Program-made: the position numbers and the translations under genes | Part shown: piece after piece, positions 8,751-17,799 of the stretch | Position numbering within the stretch: the first letter of the stretch is position 1 | Layout of the letters: every line of letters starts with the position of its first letter | Source of the DNA: Candidatus Villigracilis affinis | GTDB lineage: Bacteria; Chloroflexota; Anaerolineae; Anaerolineales; Villigracilaceae | DNA: 64,000 bases | Assembly: GCA_016718275.1 (NCBI GenBank) | Contig: JADKEA010000002.1 | Coordinates: forward strand, 79,191 to 143,190 | Direction: 5' to 3' | Notes under the pieces: generated by a model | Told to the model about the DNA's origin: nothing | The model's input: the letters and a program-made list of their open reading frames with translations, nothing else | Database searches by the model: none

Positions 8751-10157
8751 ATGACCGACCTTTTTGACCACGCCATGCAGGAACGCATGAAATCTGAAGC
8801 ACCGCTTGCCGCACGGATGCGCCCGCGGACACTGGATGAATACATCGGGCAGGAACACATTGTTGGCGAAGGGAAGTTGTTGCAGCGCGCCATCAAAGCC
8901 GATAAACTTTTTTCGTCCATCATTTTGTGGGGGCCGCCTGGCACGGGCAAGACCACGTTGGCACAAGTCATTGCGAACAGCACCAAGAGTCACTTTGTGA
9001 CCATCTCTGCCATTCTGGCGGGCAAGGCCGATCTGCGCGTTGTGATTGATGAAGCGCTCGAACGCCGCAGACTGCACAACGAGCGCACGATCCTTTTTGT
9101 GGATGAAGTGCATCGCTGGAACAAGGCCCAGCAGGATGCCCTCCTGCCGCATGTTGAAAATGGAACCTTCACGTTGATCGGCGCAACCACGGAGAATCCA
9201 TACTTTGAGGTCATCAAAGCCTTGATTTCGCGTTCGCGCGTTTTTCAATTGCGGAATTTGAACCAGACCGAAACGGGGATTCTGCTCGACCGCGCCCTCT
9301 CCGACAAGGAACGCGGCTATGGAAACAAGCGCGTCATTCTGGACCCTGATGCCCGTTCCCACTTAATCGAAGTTTCCAGCGGCGACGCACGCAACGCCTT
9401 AAATGCCATCGAGCTTGCAGTTGAATCCACGTCACCCGATCAGGATGGCAACATTCACATCACCCTGGATGTGGCACAGGAATCCATTCAACGCCGCGCG
9501 GTTTTGTATGATAAAGATGGCGATGCGCATTACGACACCATTTCTGCGTTTATCAAATCGGTGCGCGGAAGCGACCCTGATGCCGCTCTGTATTGGCTGG
9601 CAAAAATGATCTACGCAGGTGAAGACCCGAAGTTCATCATCCGCCGTCTGATCATTTTAGCGGGTGAAGATATCGGCCTCGCTGACCCGATGGGGCTGGT
9701 CGTGGCTTCTTCTGCGGCTCAGGCTTTTGATTTCATCGGCCTGCCTGAGGGAATCTACCCAATTGCCGAAGCCACGTTGTATCTCGCCACTGCGCCGAAA
9801 TCCAACAGCGCGGGTGCATATTTCAAAGCAATGAAAAAGATCGAAGAAGAGGGGCAGGTCTCCGTTCCTCGCCATCTCGCGGACGGGAATCGTGATGCCG
9901 CCGCGATGGGACATGGAAAGGATTACGTCTATCCCCACGAAAGCGATGGGCATTTCGTCCCACAGCAATATTTGCCGAAACGTTTGCTTGGTACATATTT
10001 TTATGCGCCTTCGCAGGAGGGCTATGAGGCGCAAGTCACTGCACGGTTGGAGATGTGGCGCGAAGCCCAGCGCAAGGCGCTGAATATTGAGCGCAGGGAG
10101 GACGTCCCTGACATGACCGAGGAAGAGATCAAGGAAATGAAGCGGAAGATCAAGTAG
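8751..10157 (+). CDS. rarA: replication-associated recombination protein A (AAA+ ATPase)
   Basis: The 468-residue protein is a clamp-loader-like AAA+ ATPase of the RarA/MgsA/WRNIP1 family, which acts at stalled replication forks. It shows PRTLDEYIGQEHIVG at the N-terminus, Walker A GPPGTGKTT, Walker B with FVDEVHRWNKAQQDALLPHVE, sensor 1 GATTENP, and the RarA C-terminal oligomerisation region (RAVLYDKDGDAHYDTISAFIKS onwards, in pieces, and YPHESDGHFVPQQYLP). Length fits the family (about 430-450) with a Lys-rich tail. It heads a four-gene set running to 11806. Confidence 0.96.
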   Translation: MTDLFDHAMQERMKSEAPLAARMRPRTLDEYIGQEHIVGEGKLLQRAIKADKLFSSIILWGPPGTGKTTLAQVIANSTKSHFVTISAILAGKADLRVVIDEALERRRLHNERTILFVDEVHRWNKAQQDALLPHVENGTFTLIGATTENPYFEVIKALISRSRVFQLRNLNQTETGILLDRALSDKERGYGNKRVILDPDARSHLIEVSSGDARNALNAIELAVESTSPDQDGNIHITLDVAQESIQRRAVLYDKDGDAHYDTISAFIKSVRGSDPDAALYWLAKMIYAGEDPKFIIRRLIILAGEDIGLADPMGLVVASSAAQAFDFIGLPEGIYPIAEATLYLATAPKSNSAGAYFKAMKKIEEEGQVSVPRHLADGNRDAAAMGHGKDYVYPHESDGHFVPQQYLPKRLLGTYFYAPSQEGYEAQVTARLEMWREAQRKALNIERREDVPDMTEEEIKEMKRKIK

Positions 10158-10158
10158 C

Positions 10159-10608
10159 ATGGACGAAATTCGCCCCTGGCTTTACATTGGGAGATATCGA
10201 GATACACTGGATAAAGCGTACCTCGATTTTAAGTCGATCCAATCCATTCTTCAGCTTGCCGAGCCAATTCAATATCCAGATATCAATTCCCTGTTTTTGT
10301 CTGTGGATGATCTGGATGGCACACCCCATCCACTGATCAGGCAGGGAGTGGATTTTATTCTGGCGGAAAAGGAAAAAGGACACAGGGTGCTTGTGTCCTG
10401 TGGAGCGGGCATCAACCGTTCGACCGTCTTTTGCATGGCGGCATTGAAAGAGGTGGAAGGTTTAAGTTTGTTGGATGCGGTCAAGGATATTAAACGCAGA
10501 CATCCTGATGCGATGCCCAACCAATACGTCTGGGAATCGTTTTGTGAATACTATAATGAACCGACTCCTTATCTCGATGTCATGAGATTATTAATTCAAA
10601 AATTCTGA
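10159..10608 (+). CDS. dual-specificity-type protein phosphatase
   Basis: The 149-residue product resembles small dual-specificity phosphatases of the Cys-based PTP superfamily. The P-loop reads VLVSCGAGINRS, holding the nucleophilic Cys and the phosphate-binding Arg of C(X)5R; the residue before Cys is Ser rather than the common His. A conserved general-acid Asp is probably in SVDDLDGTPHP. The family removes phosphate from Ser/Thr/Tyr, and some members act on lipids or RNA. It starts one base after the rarA stop, so it is co-transcribed and likely coupled. Confidence 0.85.
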   Translation: MDEIRPWLYIGRYRDTLDKAYLDFKSIQSILQLAEPIQYPDINSLFLSVDDLDGTPHPLIRQGVDFILAEKEKGHRVLVSCGAGINRSTVFCMAALKEVEGLSLLDAVKDIKRRHPDAMPNQYVWESFCEYYNEPTPYLDVMRLLIQKF

Positions 10609-10619
10609 TTGGAACCCAA

Positions 10620-11252
10620 ATGCCCCTCTTACTTCTCATCCGTCACGGCGAAAACGAATACGTCAAAACAGGGAAATTGGCAGGACGTCTGCCCGGAGTG
10701 CATCTCAATGAACGTGGGCAGAAGCAGGCCCAGGCGTTGGGCGATGCGCTGAAGGATGTGCCGATCAAGGCCATTTATTCAAGTCCGCTTGAAAGGGCGA
10801 TGGAGACGGCTGCACCGATCGCATCCGCTCGAAAATTGGATATCCTTCAAGAGCCTGACCTGATGGACACGCACATCGGGAAGTGGCAGGGGAAATCATG
10901 GCGCGTGCTCAGCCTGACAAAAGCGTGGAAGATCGTGCAAAATGCGCCGTCAAGATTTCGTTTTCCTGAAGGCGAGTCGTTTCCCGAGGCACAATTGCGG
11001 CTTGCAAACGTGCTGGAACGGGTTGTTCAAACACATAAGAAGCCGCAGGATATCGTCGCGGTTGTGTTCCATGCCGACCCGATCAAACTGGCCGTTGCTC
11101 ATTTTCTCGGAATGCCGCTCGATCACTTTCAGCGGCTGGCCTGCGATACAGGTTCGATGACCGTTTTGCACGTGGGCGAATCGGGTGCGCATCTTGTGAA
11201 GTTGAATCAACGTCCGCCTTTTGATTTTCTTCCTTCTGATAAGAAAAAATAA
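10620..11252 (+). CDS. histidine phosphatase family protein (phosphoglycerate mutase-like)
   Basis: A 210-residue branch-1 histidine phosphatase. The catalytic RHGE motif is in LIRHGENEYVKTGKLAGR, followed by LNERGQKQAQALG and IYSSPLERAMETA, and the second catalytic His lies in VVFHADPIKLAVAHFLG. Family members include cofactor-dependent phosphoglycerate mutase, alpha-ribazole phosphatase and broad phosphatases; the short length favours a phosphatase. It follows the dual-specificity phosphatase by 11 bases and precedes a GNAT gene. Confidence 0.9.
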   Translation: MPLLLLIRHGENEYVKTGKLAGRLPGVHLNERGQKQAQALGDALKDVPIKAIYSSPLERAMETAAPIASARKLDILQEPDLMDTHIGKWQGKSWRVLSLTKAWKIVQNAPSRFRFPEGESFPEAQLRLANVLERVVQTHKKPQDIVAVVFHADPIKLAVAHFLGMPLDHFQRLACDTGSMTVLHVGESGAHLVKLNQRPPFDFLPSDKKK

Positions 11253-11287
11253 AAGCGGCTGATATCATGGCAAATCTGGTGTAGAAA

Positions 11288-11806
11288 ATGGCAACCATAC
11301 TGGAAACCGAAAGACTTCTTCTCAGGCATCAAGTGATCGAAGATCTCGATGACTTATGGGCACTTTATTGTGACCCTGAGATCACGAAATACATTCCCGA
11401 TGCGCCGCGTTCCCGCGAAGAGGCGCAGGAGGAATTGGAATGGCACATGCACGGCCATCCCAAACATCCCGAGCTTGGATTGTGGGCAACCATTCACAAG
11501 GAAACGGGAAAATTCATTGGCCGCTGCGGCTTGCTCCCGTGGACGATCGATGATGTAAACGAAGTTGAGGTGGCTTACACCATCGCGCGAAATTACTGGG
11601 GACAGGGGCTGGGCTCGGAAGCAGCCCAGGCGATCCTGAAATATGGCTTCGAGAAATTACATTTATCACGCATGGTTTGCTTGATCGACCCTGAGAACAA
11701 AGCCTCTCAAAAAGTTGCGGAAAAGATGGGTATGGCCTGGGAGAAAACAGTGAATGGCTATGAGGGAGATCATATTCCCTTTTGGATTTATTCGATAAAC
11801 AGATAG
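11288..11806 (+). CDS. GNAT N-acetyltransferase (RimJ/RimL type)
   Basis: The 172-residue protein has the layout of RimJ/RimL-type acetyltransferases: ETERLLLRHQVIEDLDDLWAL at the N-terminus (quoted in part), FIGRCGLLPW, VAYTIARNYWGQGLGSEAA covering the acetyl-CoA binding Q/RxxGxG/A loop, and CLIDPENKASQKVAEKMGM. It transfers acetyl from acetyl-CoA to an amine, in this subgroup often a protein N-terminus, though the substrate is unknown. It is the last gene of the rarA set and ends at a strong terminator. Confidence 0.92.
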   Translation: MATILETERLLLRHQVIEDLDDLWALYCDPEITKYIPDAPRSREEAQEELEWHMHGHPKHPELGLWATIHKETGKFIGRCGLLPWTIDDVNEVEVAYTIARNYWGQGLGSEAAQAILKYGFEKLHLSRMVCLIDPENKASQKVAEKMGMAWEKTVNGYEGDHIPFWIYSINR

Positions 11807-11812
11807 CACGAG

Positions 11813-11841
11813 AAAGGGTCACGCAATTGCGTGACCCTTTT
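11813..11841. terminator. bidirectional terminator
   Basis: AAAGGGTCACGC, an AATT loop and GCGTGACCCTTTT form a strong hairpin between the convergent GNAT and fusion genes. Confidence 0.88.
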
Positions 11842-11843
11842 GT

Positions 11844-14648
11844 TTACTTCCACAACTTCGATAGCTCATTCAGCGATCTGTAATACGGCTCGATGCTTGG
11901 AATGAAATGTGCCTCATTCTTCGCGTGCGGACCCACGCCCGACTGTCCCCACACAACAGCCTGGCCGCCGGGGGCGAATCTGGCACTGGTACCGGGCAGT
12001 TTCTTCCCGATGCGCGCTTCCTGACCACCCGAAGCCTGTTTGACTGCTTCGATGAGCGCTTTCAGCGCCGGGTTATTTGGGTCGCAGGCCACGCCGTTTT
12101 CCATGACGGAGAATTTTGCTTCCAATCCATTTTCGGCACAATAACTTTCGACCTTCAACCTTAAACCTTCCACGTCATCCTGTGGAATGGGGCGGATCTC
12201 CACGCCCAGAATCCCTTCCGCCGCGGTGACGTTGTACACGCCCGGTGTGCCGACATTGATGAAGGGGAACTTGGCTTGTGACTGCCATCCGTCAGGTGAT
12301 TTCAATGTGAGATGCTTTGCAAATATTTCATTCAACGCAGAGCGCGCGGCAATGAGTTTCTCGCTCAAGTCGCCTGTGCCCGCCACGCCGCTGTGACCTT
12401 TCGCACCGTGTGCGATCACGTCAAAACGCATCACGCCGCGATTCTCCACACAGATCTCACCGAAGAGTTCATTTCCTTTTTCACCTGTCCGCTCGCCTGC
12501 GATGAACAGCGATGGGGTGAGATTCAATTCCTTCAAAACGTGCGGTGTGCCCCATGCTTCAGCTTCGCCGTTCTCTTCGTTGCCGATCAGCAGTAACGCT
12601 ATGTTGGGGCGCAGTGAAGCTTCGACCTTCCACATATCCTTCATCCAAACGAGATAGGTCGCAACCACGGTCTTCATATCCGCTGCGCCGCGACCGTGCA
12701 GATAGTCGCCTTCAATGCGCGGAATGAACTGTGAATCATCGGGCTCGGGTTCGACCACGTCAAAGTGGCCTGTGAGCAAGATCGGATTCTCTTTTGATGC
12801 GCCAGGAAAGGTTGCATAAACAGCAGGATATTTTCCATCGAAGAATTTCACATCCAGACCTGCATTTCGTAAATAATCATCGATCAACGATCCTGCACGA
12901 TGGACTTCGTCATATCGTTCGTCGGGGCAGGCAGTGACGGATGGAATACGAATCAATTGTTGAGCGAGGTCGAGGATCTCGCTCGTTTTGTCTGGATAGG
13001 AAATTTCAACCACAGCCTGCGGGCGCGGGCGGAATAGAATGGGTGTGGTTTGGCGCTCCGCGTGGCGCGCGGCGTCACGTCCACGCTGGAGGAATTCGGC
13101 GATCTTGCCTGATTCTTCGCCGAGCAACCCATATTCCGAGGCGATCCGTTCCACATCGCTTTTCACCTGCGCTTCGCGTTCGAAATGTATTTCCTTCAAA
13201 ATATCCAAAGGCACTTCGTTGCCATCGCCCAATTCGCCCTGCAAACGGGCGCGGAATTTTTCGGCTGTGTTTCGTCCGCCTTCAGACATTTCAACGAGCG
13301 GGGTCAAATCTTTCCACATGTTCAATGCCTCGGCCAGCGGCTTGACCTCGGAGAGAGTCCACTTGAGGAAATCGCGCATGGAGATCGGTTTGGCTGTGAG
13401 CGGATTTTCGATCTCGGCGCGCAGGCTGAATTTTGCGGCGAGGTTTTCGTTATTGCGCGCGCGGACGATGTCTTCGCGGTCGTAACGGAAACTGCGCGCA
13501 AATTGCGGGTCTGAATAAATACGCAGGAGTAAAAGATGTTTGAGCGTGAGGTTGGCGATGTCGATATCCAGGCTGTGCCCGCCATCATCCACGCGGACTT
13601 CGACGCGTCCCATGGGCAGGTTGATGCGCGCCATAAGGTTCTGTTTTTCGATCTGTAGCGCCATCTCTTCGGGTGGAGTCGCCTGGCCCACAGCGAACAG
13701 GCCACGGGTATAGAGATGCGTCAATTCGTCGCTGGTGGTGGAGATCAATCGTTCAACAGGTTCCGCAAACGAACGCGCGCGCACGGGAGTCCAGTTGTTG
13801 TTACCGAAGCGCACGCCGCGCCGTACGAGGTCATAAGAATTTTGAAGATAATCAGAGTACGAGCGATAGAGATCGGGGAGATCCAACTCGCGCGGATTCG
13901 GGAAGGTGAGATTGCGGATCGAATCATGCTCGGTGAGGACAACAACCGCGCGTCCATCCTTAACCTGGGCCTGCATCGGCGTCGACGCAGCAGTGGCGAT
14001 AAAGAGAGAGGCGAAGGCGCGCAAGAGGCGCGTGGCCGTGATGTAAAACTCGGATTTGAATTCATCGAGATGTGTGTCGCCGCGTTCGCTGGCAGAAAGA
14101 TGCATGAAGTCCCACGCGAAAAGCGGATCAGGTAAAGAGAGGTTGCTGTGAATGCCTGCGGTTGCGAGGGTATCGCCGTACAAGTCAACGCATTTTTCGA
14201 GATAGCGGCGTTTGGCAATGCTCCAATTTCCAGGCAAAGAATCGTGGCTGATATCGGTAAGGAATAGAAGATTGCCGTGCCAATAATGCAGACGTTCACC
14301 AAAGTTGCTGCCCGCGCGATGCAGCGAGTTGATGAGCGAGGCTTCCATCAGACGCGCTTCGTAGATCGTGCCGCGTGGACTGTAATATGGGCGTGTAGCC
14401 CATTCGATCATCCAGTGGAAGACTTCGAGCTGGCTGAATTGCGCCTGCCACGGCGCGATACATTCGGCGCGCAGATAATCCACAAAGGATTGCTGGCTGG
14501 GGCCAGCGCCCACAGTGAGCAATGGCCGCAGTTCCTCATCGAGCAGATTCCATTCCTGCTCGAATCCGTTGAGTCCGCTTTGCGGTTTTTCTTTTGCAGC
14601 CTGTTCGAGTGCGAGGTGGTATTTTTCGGGAAATTTTTGAGGGGACAT
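11844..14648 (-). CDS. apparent fusion: glutamate-cysteine-ligase-like domain plus M20 peptidase
   Basis: The 934-residue protein has two enzymatic halves. The N-terminal part (about 1-450) resembles glutamate-cysteine ligase/carboxylate-amine ligase: GFEQEWNLLD near residue 28 matches the ExE start of that fold, and GIHSNLSLPDP and RGVRFGNNNW recall its substrate and ATP segments. A charged helical linker (about 450-550) leads to a full M20 metallopeptidase (about 555-934) with LTGHFDVVEPEP, GRGAADMKT and GNEENGE zinc-site motifs. A ligase joined to a peptidase suggests handling of gamma-glutamyl or other amino-acid conjugates, which is inference. TTTAGGAATC precedes the ATG. M20 identity is firm; the ligase assignment is moderate. 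Confidence 0.85.
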   Translation of the reverse strand: MSPQKFPEKYHLALEQAAKEKPQSGLNGFEQEWNLLDEELRPLLTVGAGPSQQSFVDYLRAECIAPWQAQFSQLEVFHWMIEWATRPYYSPRGTIYEARLMEASLINSLHRAGSNFGERLHYWHGNLLFLTDISHDSLPGNWSIAKRRYLEKCVDLYGDTLATAGIHSNLSLPDPLFAWDFMHLSASERGDTHLDEFKSEFYITATRLLRAFASLFIATAASTPMQAQVKDGRAVVVLTEHDSIRNLTFPNPRELDLPDLYRSYSDYLQNSYDLVRRGVRFGNNNWTPVRARSFAEPVERLISTTSDELTHLYTRGLFAVGQATPPEEMALQIEKQNLMARINLPMGRVEVRVDDGGHSLDIDIANLTLKHLLLLRIYSDPQFARSFRYDREDIVRARNNENLAAKFSLRAEIENPLTAKPISMRDFLKWTLSEVKPLAEALNMWKDLTPLVEMSEGGRNTAEKFRARLQGELGDGNEVPLDILKEIHFEREAQVKSDVERIASEYGLLGEESGKIAEFLQRGRDAARHAERQTTPILFRPRPQAVVEISYPDKTSEILDLAQQLIRIPSVTACPDERYDEVHRAGSLIDDYLRNAGLDVKFFDGKYPAVYATFPGASKENPILLTGHFDVVEPEPDDSQFIPRIEGDYLHGRGAADMKTVVATYLVWMKDMWKVEASLRPNIALLLIGNEENGEAEAWGTPHVLKELNLTPSLFIAGERTGEKGNELFGEICVENRGVMRFDVIAHGAKGHSGVAGTGDLSEKLIAARSALNEIFAKHLTLKSPDGWQSQAKFPFINVGTPGVYNVTAAEGILGVEIRPIPQDDVEGLRLKVESYCAENGLEAKFSVMENGVACDPNNPALKALIEAVKQASGGQEARIGKKLPGTSARFAPGGQAVVWGQSGVGPHAKNEAHFIPSIEPYYRSLNELSKLWK

Positions 14649-14703
14649 AAGCGATTCCTAAATATTAGTGAGAGTGAAAGTTCCGTAACTCGTCAGAAAA
14701 ATG

Positions 14704-14756
14704 AAAGAGGAAAGAAGAAAGAAAAGGATTTACCCATCTTTCCTCTTTCCTCTTTT
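14704..14756 (-). terminator. probable terminator of the aminotransferase gene
   Basis: AAAGAGGAAAGA (14704-14715) pairs with TCTTTCCTCTTT (14737-14748) and the outgoing minus-strand side is pyrimidine rich. The stem is purine/pyrimidine biased and only moderately stable. Confidence 0.5.
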
Positions 14757-14762
14757 TTGCAG

Positions 14763-16067
14763 TTATTTCTTCAAACTCTCCAACCCCTCAACCAATCGCT
14801 TGAATGCGCCTTCGGTTCTTTCGGCGGGAGTGGCGTAGGAGAAGCGGATCCAGTCGTTGCCGAAGGGGGAGAAGAATGCGCCGGGGACGATGGCTACGCC
14901 GTGATTTTCGGCGAGATATTGTCCGAGCGGCTCACTATCAGCCCAGCCCTTGGCTTTGATGAATTCGCCGACATTCATGAAGGCGTAATAGCCTTTGCCG
15001 ATGATGTGCTGAAAACCCTGTTCTGCGATCAGCTTCTTCAAAACCACGCGGCTGGCATTGGTCGGTTCGATGATGGTCTTCGCGGCTTCGGTAAATCCCA
15101 TTTCGTAGGCGGCCATGGCGACTGCCAAAGAATAGAACGAAGGAATGACTCCGTGTGAAGCGCGCGCGGTGATGAATTTGATGACGGCTTCATCAGCGAT
15201 CAGGTGGCAGTTGCGGACGTTCGACCCGCCCAGCGATTTGGTGATGCCATCGAGGAACATGATGCGCTTGCGTTCTTCGGGGGTGAAGAATTTGAGGAAG
15301 GAATTCAGATCCATCGGTGATTCGTCGGTGACGTAGTGATACATCCAATCGAAGAGCACGAAGGCCACGCCCGCTTCCAATGCGGCTTTGGCGAGCGAGA
15401 CCTGCTTTTCAATGGCGATGGTCAGGCCTGTGGGATTATCGGGATTGGTGATGACGATGCCCGCGATCTTTCTGCCCTTGGATTCGGCGAACTTGACGCT
15501 CTCGCGAATGGCATCTTCCGAATAAGCCCACCCTTGGGCTGGGTCGCCGGGAGCCCAGAGCACGTTCGCCCCGACGCCGTACGGTCCCCAGTTGTAGGAG
15601 ATCCACGGAACGCGGGATACCATGATGAGATCGCCCTGACGTCCATGCCCGAGTGAGAGCATCGCGCCGTAGGCCTTGACCAATGCATCACGTCCGCCTG
15701 CGGTGCCGAGTACGTTTGCGGGACCCCAACCCGAAGAGGAATCCAATTTCCAATATTGCTCAATGACTGCCTTGCGATATGCGTCGGTGCCGAAAGGCAT
15801 ATCGTAAGCCGTACCATGCTCCAGTTGAAGTTGAAGCGCGCGTTCCAAAATCGCTTTGGGTGTGCCAGGCAGTGACGCGCCTCCGTCGCCTTGGGATGCG
15901 TCGAATATTTTCGCGCCTGCGTTCTTTTCCACATAGACCTTCAACGATTTGTTGATGAGGAACATGCGTGAAGGCGGAATATCGGCCATCTGCTTAAGGT
16001 GATCGCTGACAGGGATGAGATTCTTTTCGTCAACGGCAAGGACGGGTGTGGCGTTTGAAATGGACAT
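14763..16067 (-). CDS. class I/II PLP-dependent aminotransferase
   Basis: The 434-residue product is a fold-type I aminotransferase. It contains GTDAYRKAVIEQYW, the cofactor-binding AGGRDALVKAYGAML region, ITNPDNPTGLT, the Asp of VLFDWMYHYVT and the Schiff-base Lys in DGITKSLGGSNVR. These enzymes exchange amino groups between amino and 2-oxo acids in the cytoplasm. The closest type looks like aspartate/aromatic aminotransferase relatives, but the substrate cannot be fixed. It lies upstream of the fusion gene on the same strand, 114 bases away across a terminator-like hairpin, so linkage is possible rather than shown. Confidence 0.92.
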   Translation of the reverse strand: MSISNATPVLAVDEKNLIPVSDHLKQMADIPPSRMFLINKSLKVYVEKNAGAKIFDASQGDGGASLPGTPKAILERALQLQLEHGTAYDMPFGTDAYRKAVIEQYWKLDSSSGWGPANVLGTAGGRDALVKAYGAMLSLGHGRQGDLIMVSRVPWISYNWGPYGVGANVLWAPGDPAQGWAYSEDAIRESVKFAESKGRKIAGIVITNPDNPTGLTIAIEKQVSLAKAALEAGVAFVLFDWMYHYVTDESPMDLNSFLKFFTPEERKRIMFLDGITKSLGGSNVRNCHLIADEAVIKFITARASHGVIPSFYSLAVAMAAYEMGFTEAAKTIIEPTNASRVVLKKLIAEQGFQHIIGKGYYAFMNVGEFIKAKGWADSEPLGQYLAENHGVAIVPGAFFSPFGNDWIRFSYATPAERTEGAFKRLVEGLESLKK

Positions 16068-16095
16068 GATAGCTTCTCCTTTGTGAGATTAAGAA

Positions 16096-16122
16096 AAACG
16101 CCCCGATTTTCTCGGGGCGTTT
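16096..16122 (-). terminator. rho-independent terminator
   Basis: AAACGCCCCGA and TCGGGGCGTTT form an 11-base-pair stem; read on the minus strand it is followed by TTCTT. It lies downstream of the SLH gene ending at 16282. Bases 16123-16281 contain no other feature I can support. Confidence 0.8.
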
Positions 16123-16281
16123 GGTGTACCTAGTGAGTATGAACTTGTTGCTGTTCACCTGACAACCACCAATGCCCCGTCCCTTTATTATTGGTACGAG
16201 TGGTATTGGTAGTGGTGTCAACTACAAGTTGGCTGAACATTGCGCGCAAGGATACCACCGCAAAAGGCATGCGTCAAGAAA

Positions 16282-17658
16282 TTACGGCAAGTTGAAAGCC
16301 CTGACGAGAAAGACGGCCATCTCGGCACGCGTGACAGAATTCTCCGGACAATAGTTTCCGCCGCCGCACCCGCTGGTGACGCCGTCGCGGGCGAGTTGCT
16401 CGATCCAGGGAGCCGCAAAGGAGCCAATAGGCACATCGCTGAAGATAGTACCTGTTGCCGCCGGGGGCATGTAGGTGCTGCCATACTTGCCACGCAGCAG
16501 GAAGATCGCCATTTGAGCCCTTGTGATGGTTGCATCTGGACAGTAGTTTCCATCGCCGCAGCCTCCAGTGATGCCCTCTGCTGCAAGTTGCTCGATCCAA
16601 TCTGCTGCAAACGAGTCGGTAGGTACATCCCCGAAGACTGTTCCACTCGCCGATGGGGGTGTGTAGGTACTGCCATGGAGTCCGCGCAAGATGAAGATCG
16701 CCATCTGCGCACGAGTGACGGTGGCATCAGGACAATAATTTGGCGGCGAGGTTGAACATCCGCTTGTAACCCCTGCGTCATACAATCTTTCGATGTAGTC
16801 ATTTGCCCAATGCGAGACTGGGACATCTCCGAAAACCCAGGTTGTGAGTGTCACCTGATCGATGAAGACTTCATAAGGCGTTTCAGTTGAATTCCCGTCC
16901 AACTGCACGGCAACCGCCAATTTATCTGAGACGCCAGATTCGAATGCTGGGGCGATCAAGGGAATATTTAGTTGTTGTTCCAGTCCATCAACAGAAAAAT
17001 AACTGTAGTGCACCTGACCATTGAGTATGTCACCATTCAAAACCAACGGGTGCCATCGTTCGCCATCAATACTATAGCTGTTACCAAAATCCATCCATTT
17101 GCAAGGGTCTGCTGGATTCCAATAAAGCCAATTAGGTGCCCCCGCATCACATGAATTATTCACATTGTTCCATTGCATTGCCCATTCATACCGTACGCCT
17201 TGATCCCATTTGCTCATTGAGAATTCAATTGCTTGAACAATGGACGGACCTCCCGCGTTGTTATAGGTCGATGTAGGTCTGTACTGAAATTGCAAACTCA
17301 ATGAAAAGAAATGGCTGGACGGTTCGGGATTTAGATTTCTGTAACAATGGATATTTGAGTTTGGATCTCCCCCGGTGATGGCACAACGCAATGACTTGCC
17401 ATCGAGTGATGGATCTGAAACATTATTCAATTCCCAGGTTGGAGTTCCCTGGCCATCGACATCAATATAACCTTCCCACATGGACGCTTCTTCATCCAAC
17501 CCTGACTGAATAGAAGAAGGTCCATCAGGCAGGGGAAGAGAATAATTAGTTTGACGGGTATCTGTTTGTATTTCAGACGGGGTGGTTGCCATGGCAAGCA
17601 TGCTCATGGTTAGAGCCATCAATACAATGACTCGGATAAAAAGATTCGATGTATTCAT
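16282..17658 (-). CDS. secreted SLH-anchored protein with beta-sandwich-like domain
   Basis: The 458-residue protein starts with a signal peptide (MNTSNLFIRVIVLMALTMSM region). Residues about 55-270 form a Trp- and Asn-rich domain (WEGYIDVDGQGTPTWEL, YEWAMQWNN, DGERWHPLVL) that looks like a concanavalin/jelly-roll-type fold; no catalytic motif is seen. Residues about 272-457 are three SLH repeats of the type FGDVP...WIEQLA..GITxGCG.GNYCP...TRAQMAIFLLRG, which anchor the protein to cell-wall polymer or S-layer. Each SLH repeat has a Cys pair. A strong promoter lies at 17714-17741 and AGGATTAAACGCC precedes the ATG. First of three neighbours with the same anchor. Confidence 0.88.
   Translation of the reverse strand: MNTSNLFIRVIVLMALTMSMLAMATTPSEIQTDTRQTNYSLPLPDGPSSIQSGLDEEASMWEGYIDVDGQGTPTWELNNVSDPSLDGKSLRCAITGGDPNSNIHCYRNLNPEPSSHFFSLSLQFQYRPTSTYNNAGGPSIVQAIEFSMSKWDQGVRYEWAMQWNNVNNSCDAGAPNWLYWNPADPCKWMDFGNSYSIDGERWHPLVLNGDILNGQVHYSYFSVDGLEQQLNIPLIAPAFESGVSDKLAVAVQLDGNSTETPYEVFIDQVTLTTWVFGDVPVSHWANDYIERLYDAGVTSGCSTSPPNYCPDATVTRAQMAIFILRGLHGSTYTPPSASGTVFGDVPTDSFAADWIEQLAAEGITGGCGDGNYCPDATITRAQMAIFLLRGKYGSTYMPPAATGTIFSDVPIGSFAAPWIEQLARDGVTSGCGGGNYCPENSVTRAEMAVFLVRAFNLP
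16285..16838 (-). repeat. triple SLH coding module, copy 1
   Basis: Encodes the three C-terminal SLH repeats of the 16282-17658 gene. Very similar modules lie at 17803-18352 and 19443-19996, with matching order: a GCSTSP-type first repeat, then two GCG(G)GNYCP-type repeats. Confidence 0.8.
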
Positions 17659-17713
17659 GGCGTTTAATCCTTTCTGAGATCTTTACTTGCTCGCATTGAT
17701 AATGACATAAATC

Positions 17714-17741
17714 ATTATACTGACCTCACTATTAATTTCAA
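17714..17741 (-). promoter_or_regulatory. sigma70-type promoter for the first SLH gene
   Basis: On the minus strand TTGAAA (17741-17736), a 16-base spacer and TATAAT (17719-17714) lie about 55 bases before the ATG at 17658. Confidence 0.72.
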
Positions 17742-17745
17742 CTTA

Positions 17746-17771
17746 AGTGCCCCCGAGTTCTCGGGGGCACT
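17746..17771 (-). terminator. terminator of the SGNH-SLH gene
   Basis: GTGCCCCCGAG and CTCGGGGGCAC form an 11-base-pair GC-rich stem with a two-base loop. The following minus-strand sequence CTTAAGTT is only weakly T rich and overlaps the start of the next promoter. Confidence 0.7.
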
Positions 17772-17799
17772 CTGTTCTTCTAATTGATAGTATTTTTTT

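Noticed and set aside
14277..15158. Plus-strand frame spanning the gap between the fusion and aminotransferase genes
   Set aside because: Antisense to two well-supported genes and shows no domain; the Lys-rich middle comes from the terminator-like purine tract.
16123..16281. Gap between the SLH gene and the terminator with GGTATTGGTAGTGGTG-like short repeats
   Set aside because: The repeats are imperfect and short; no frame, tRNA or stable fold was found.
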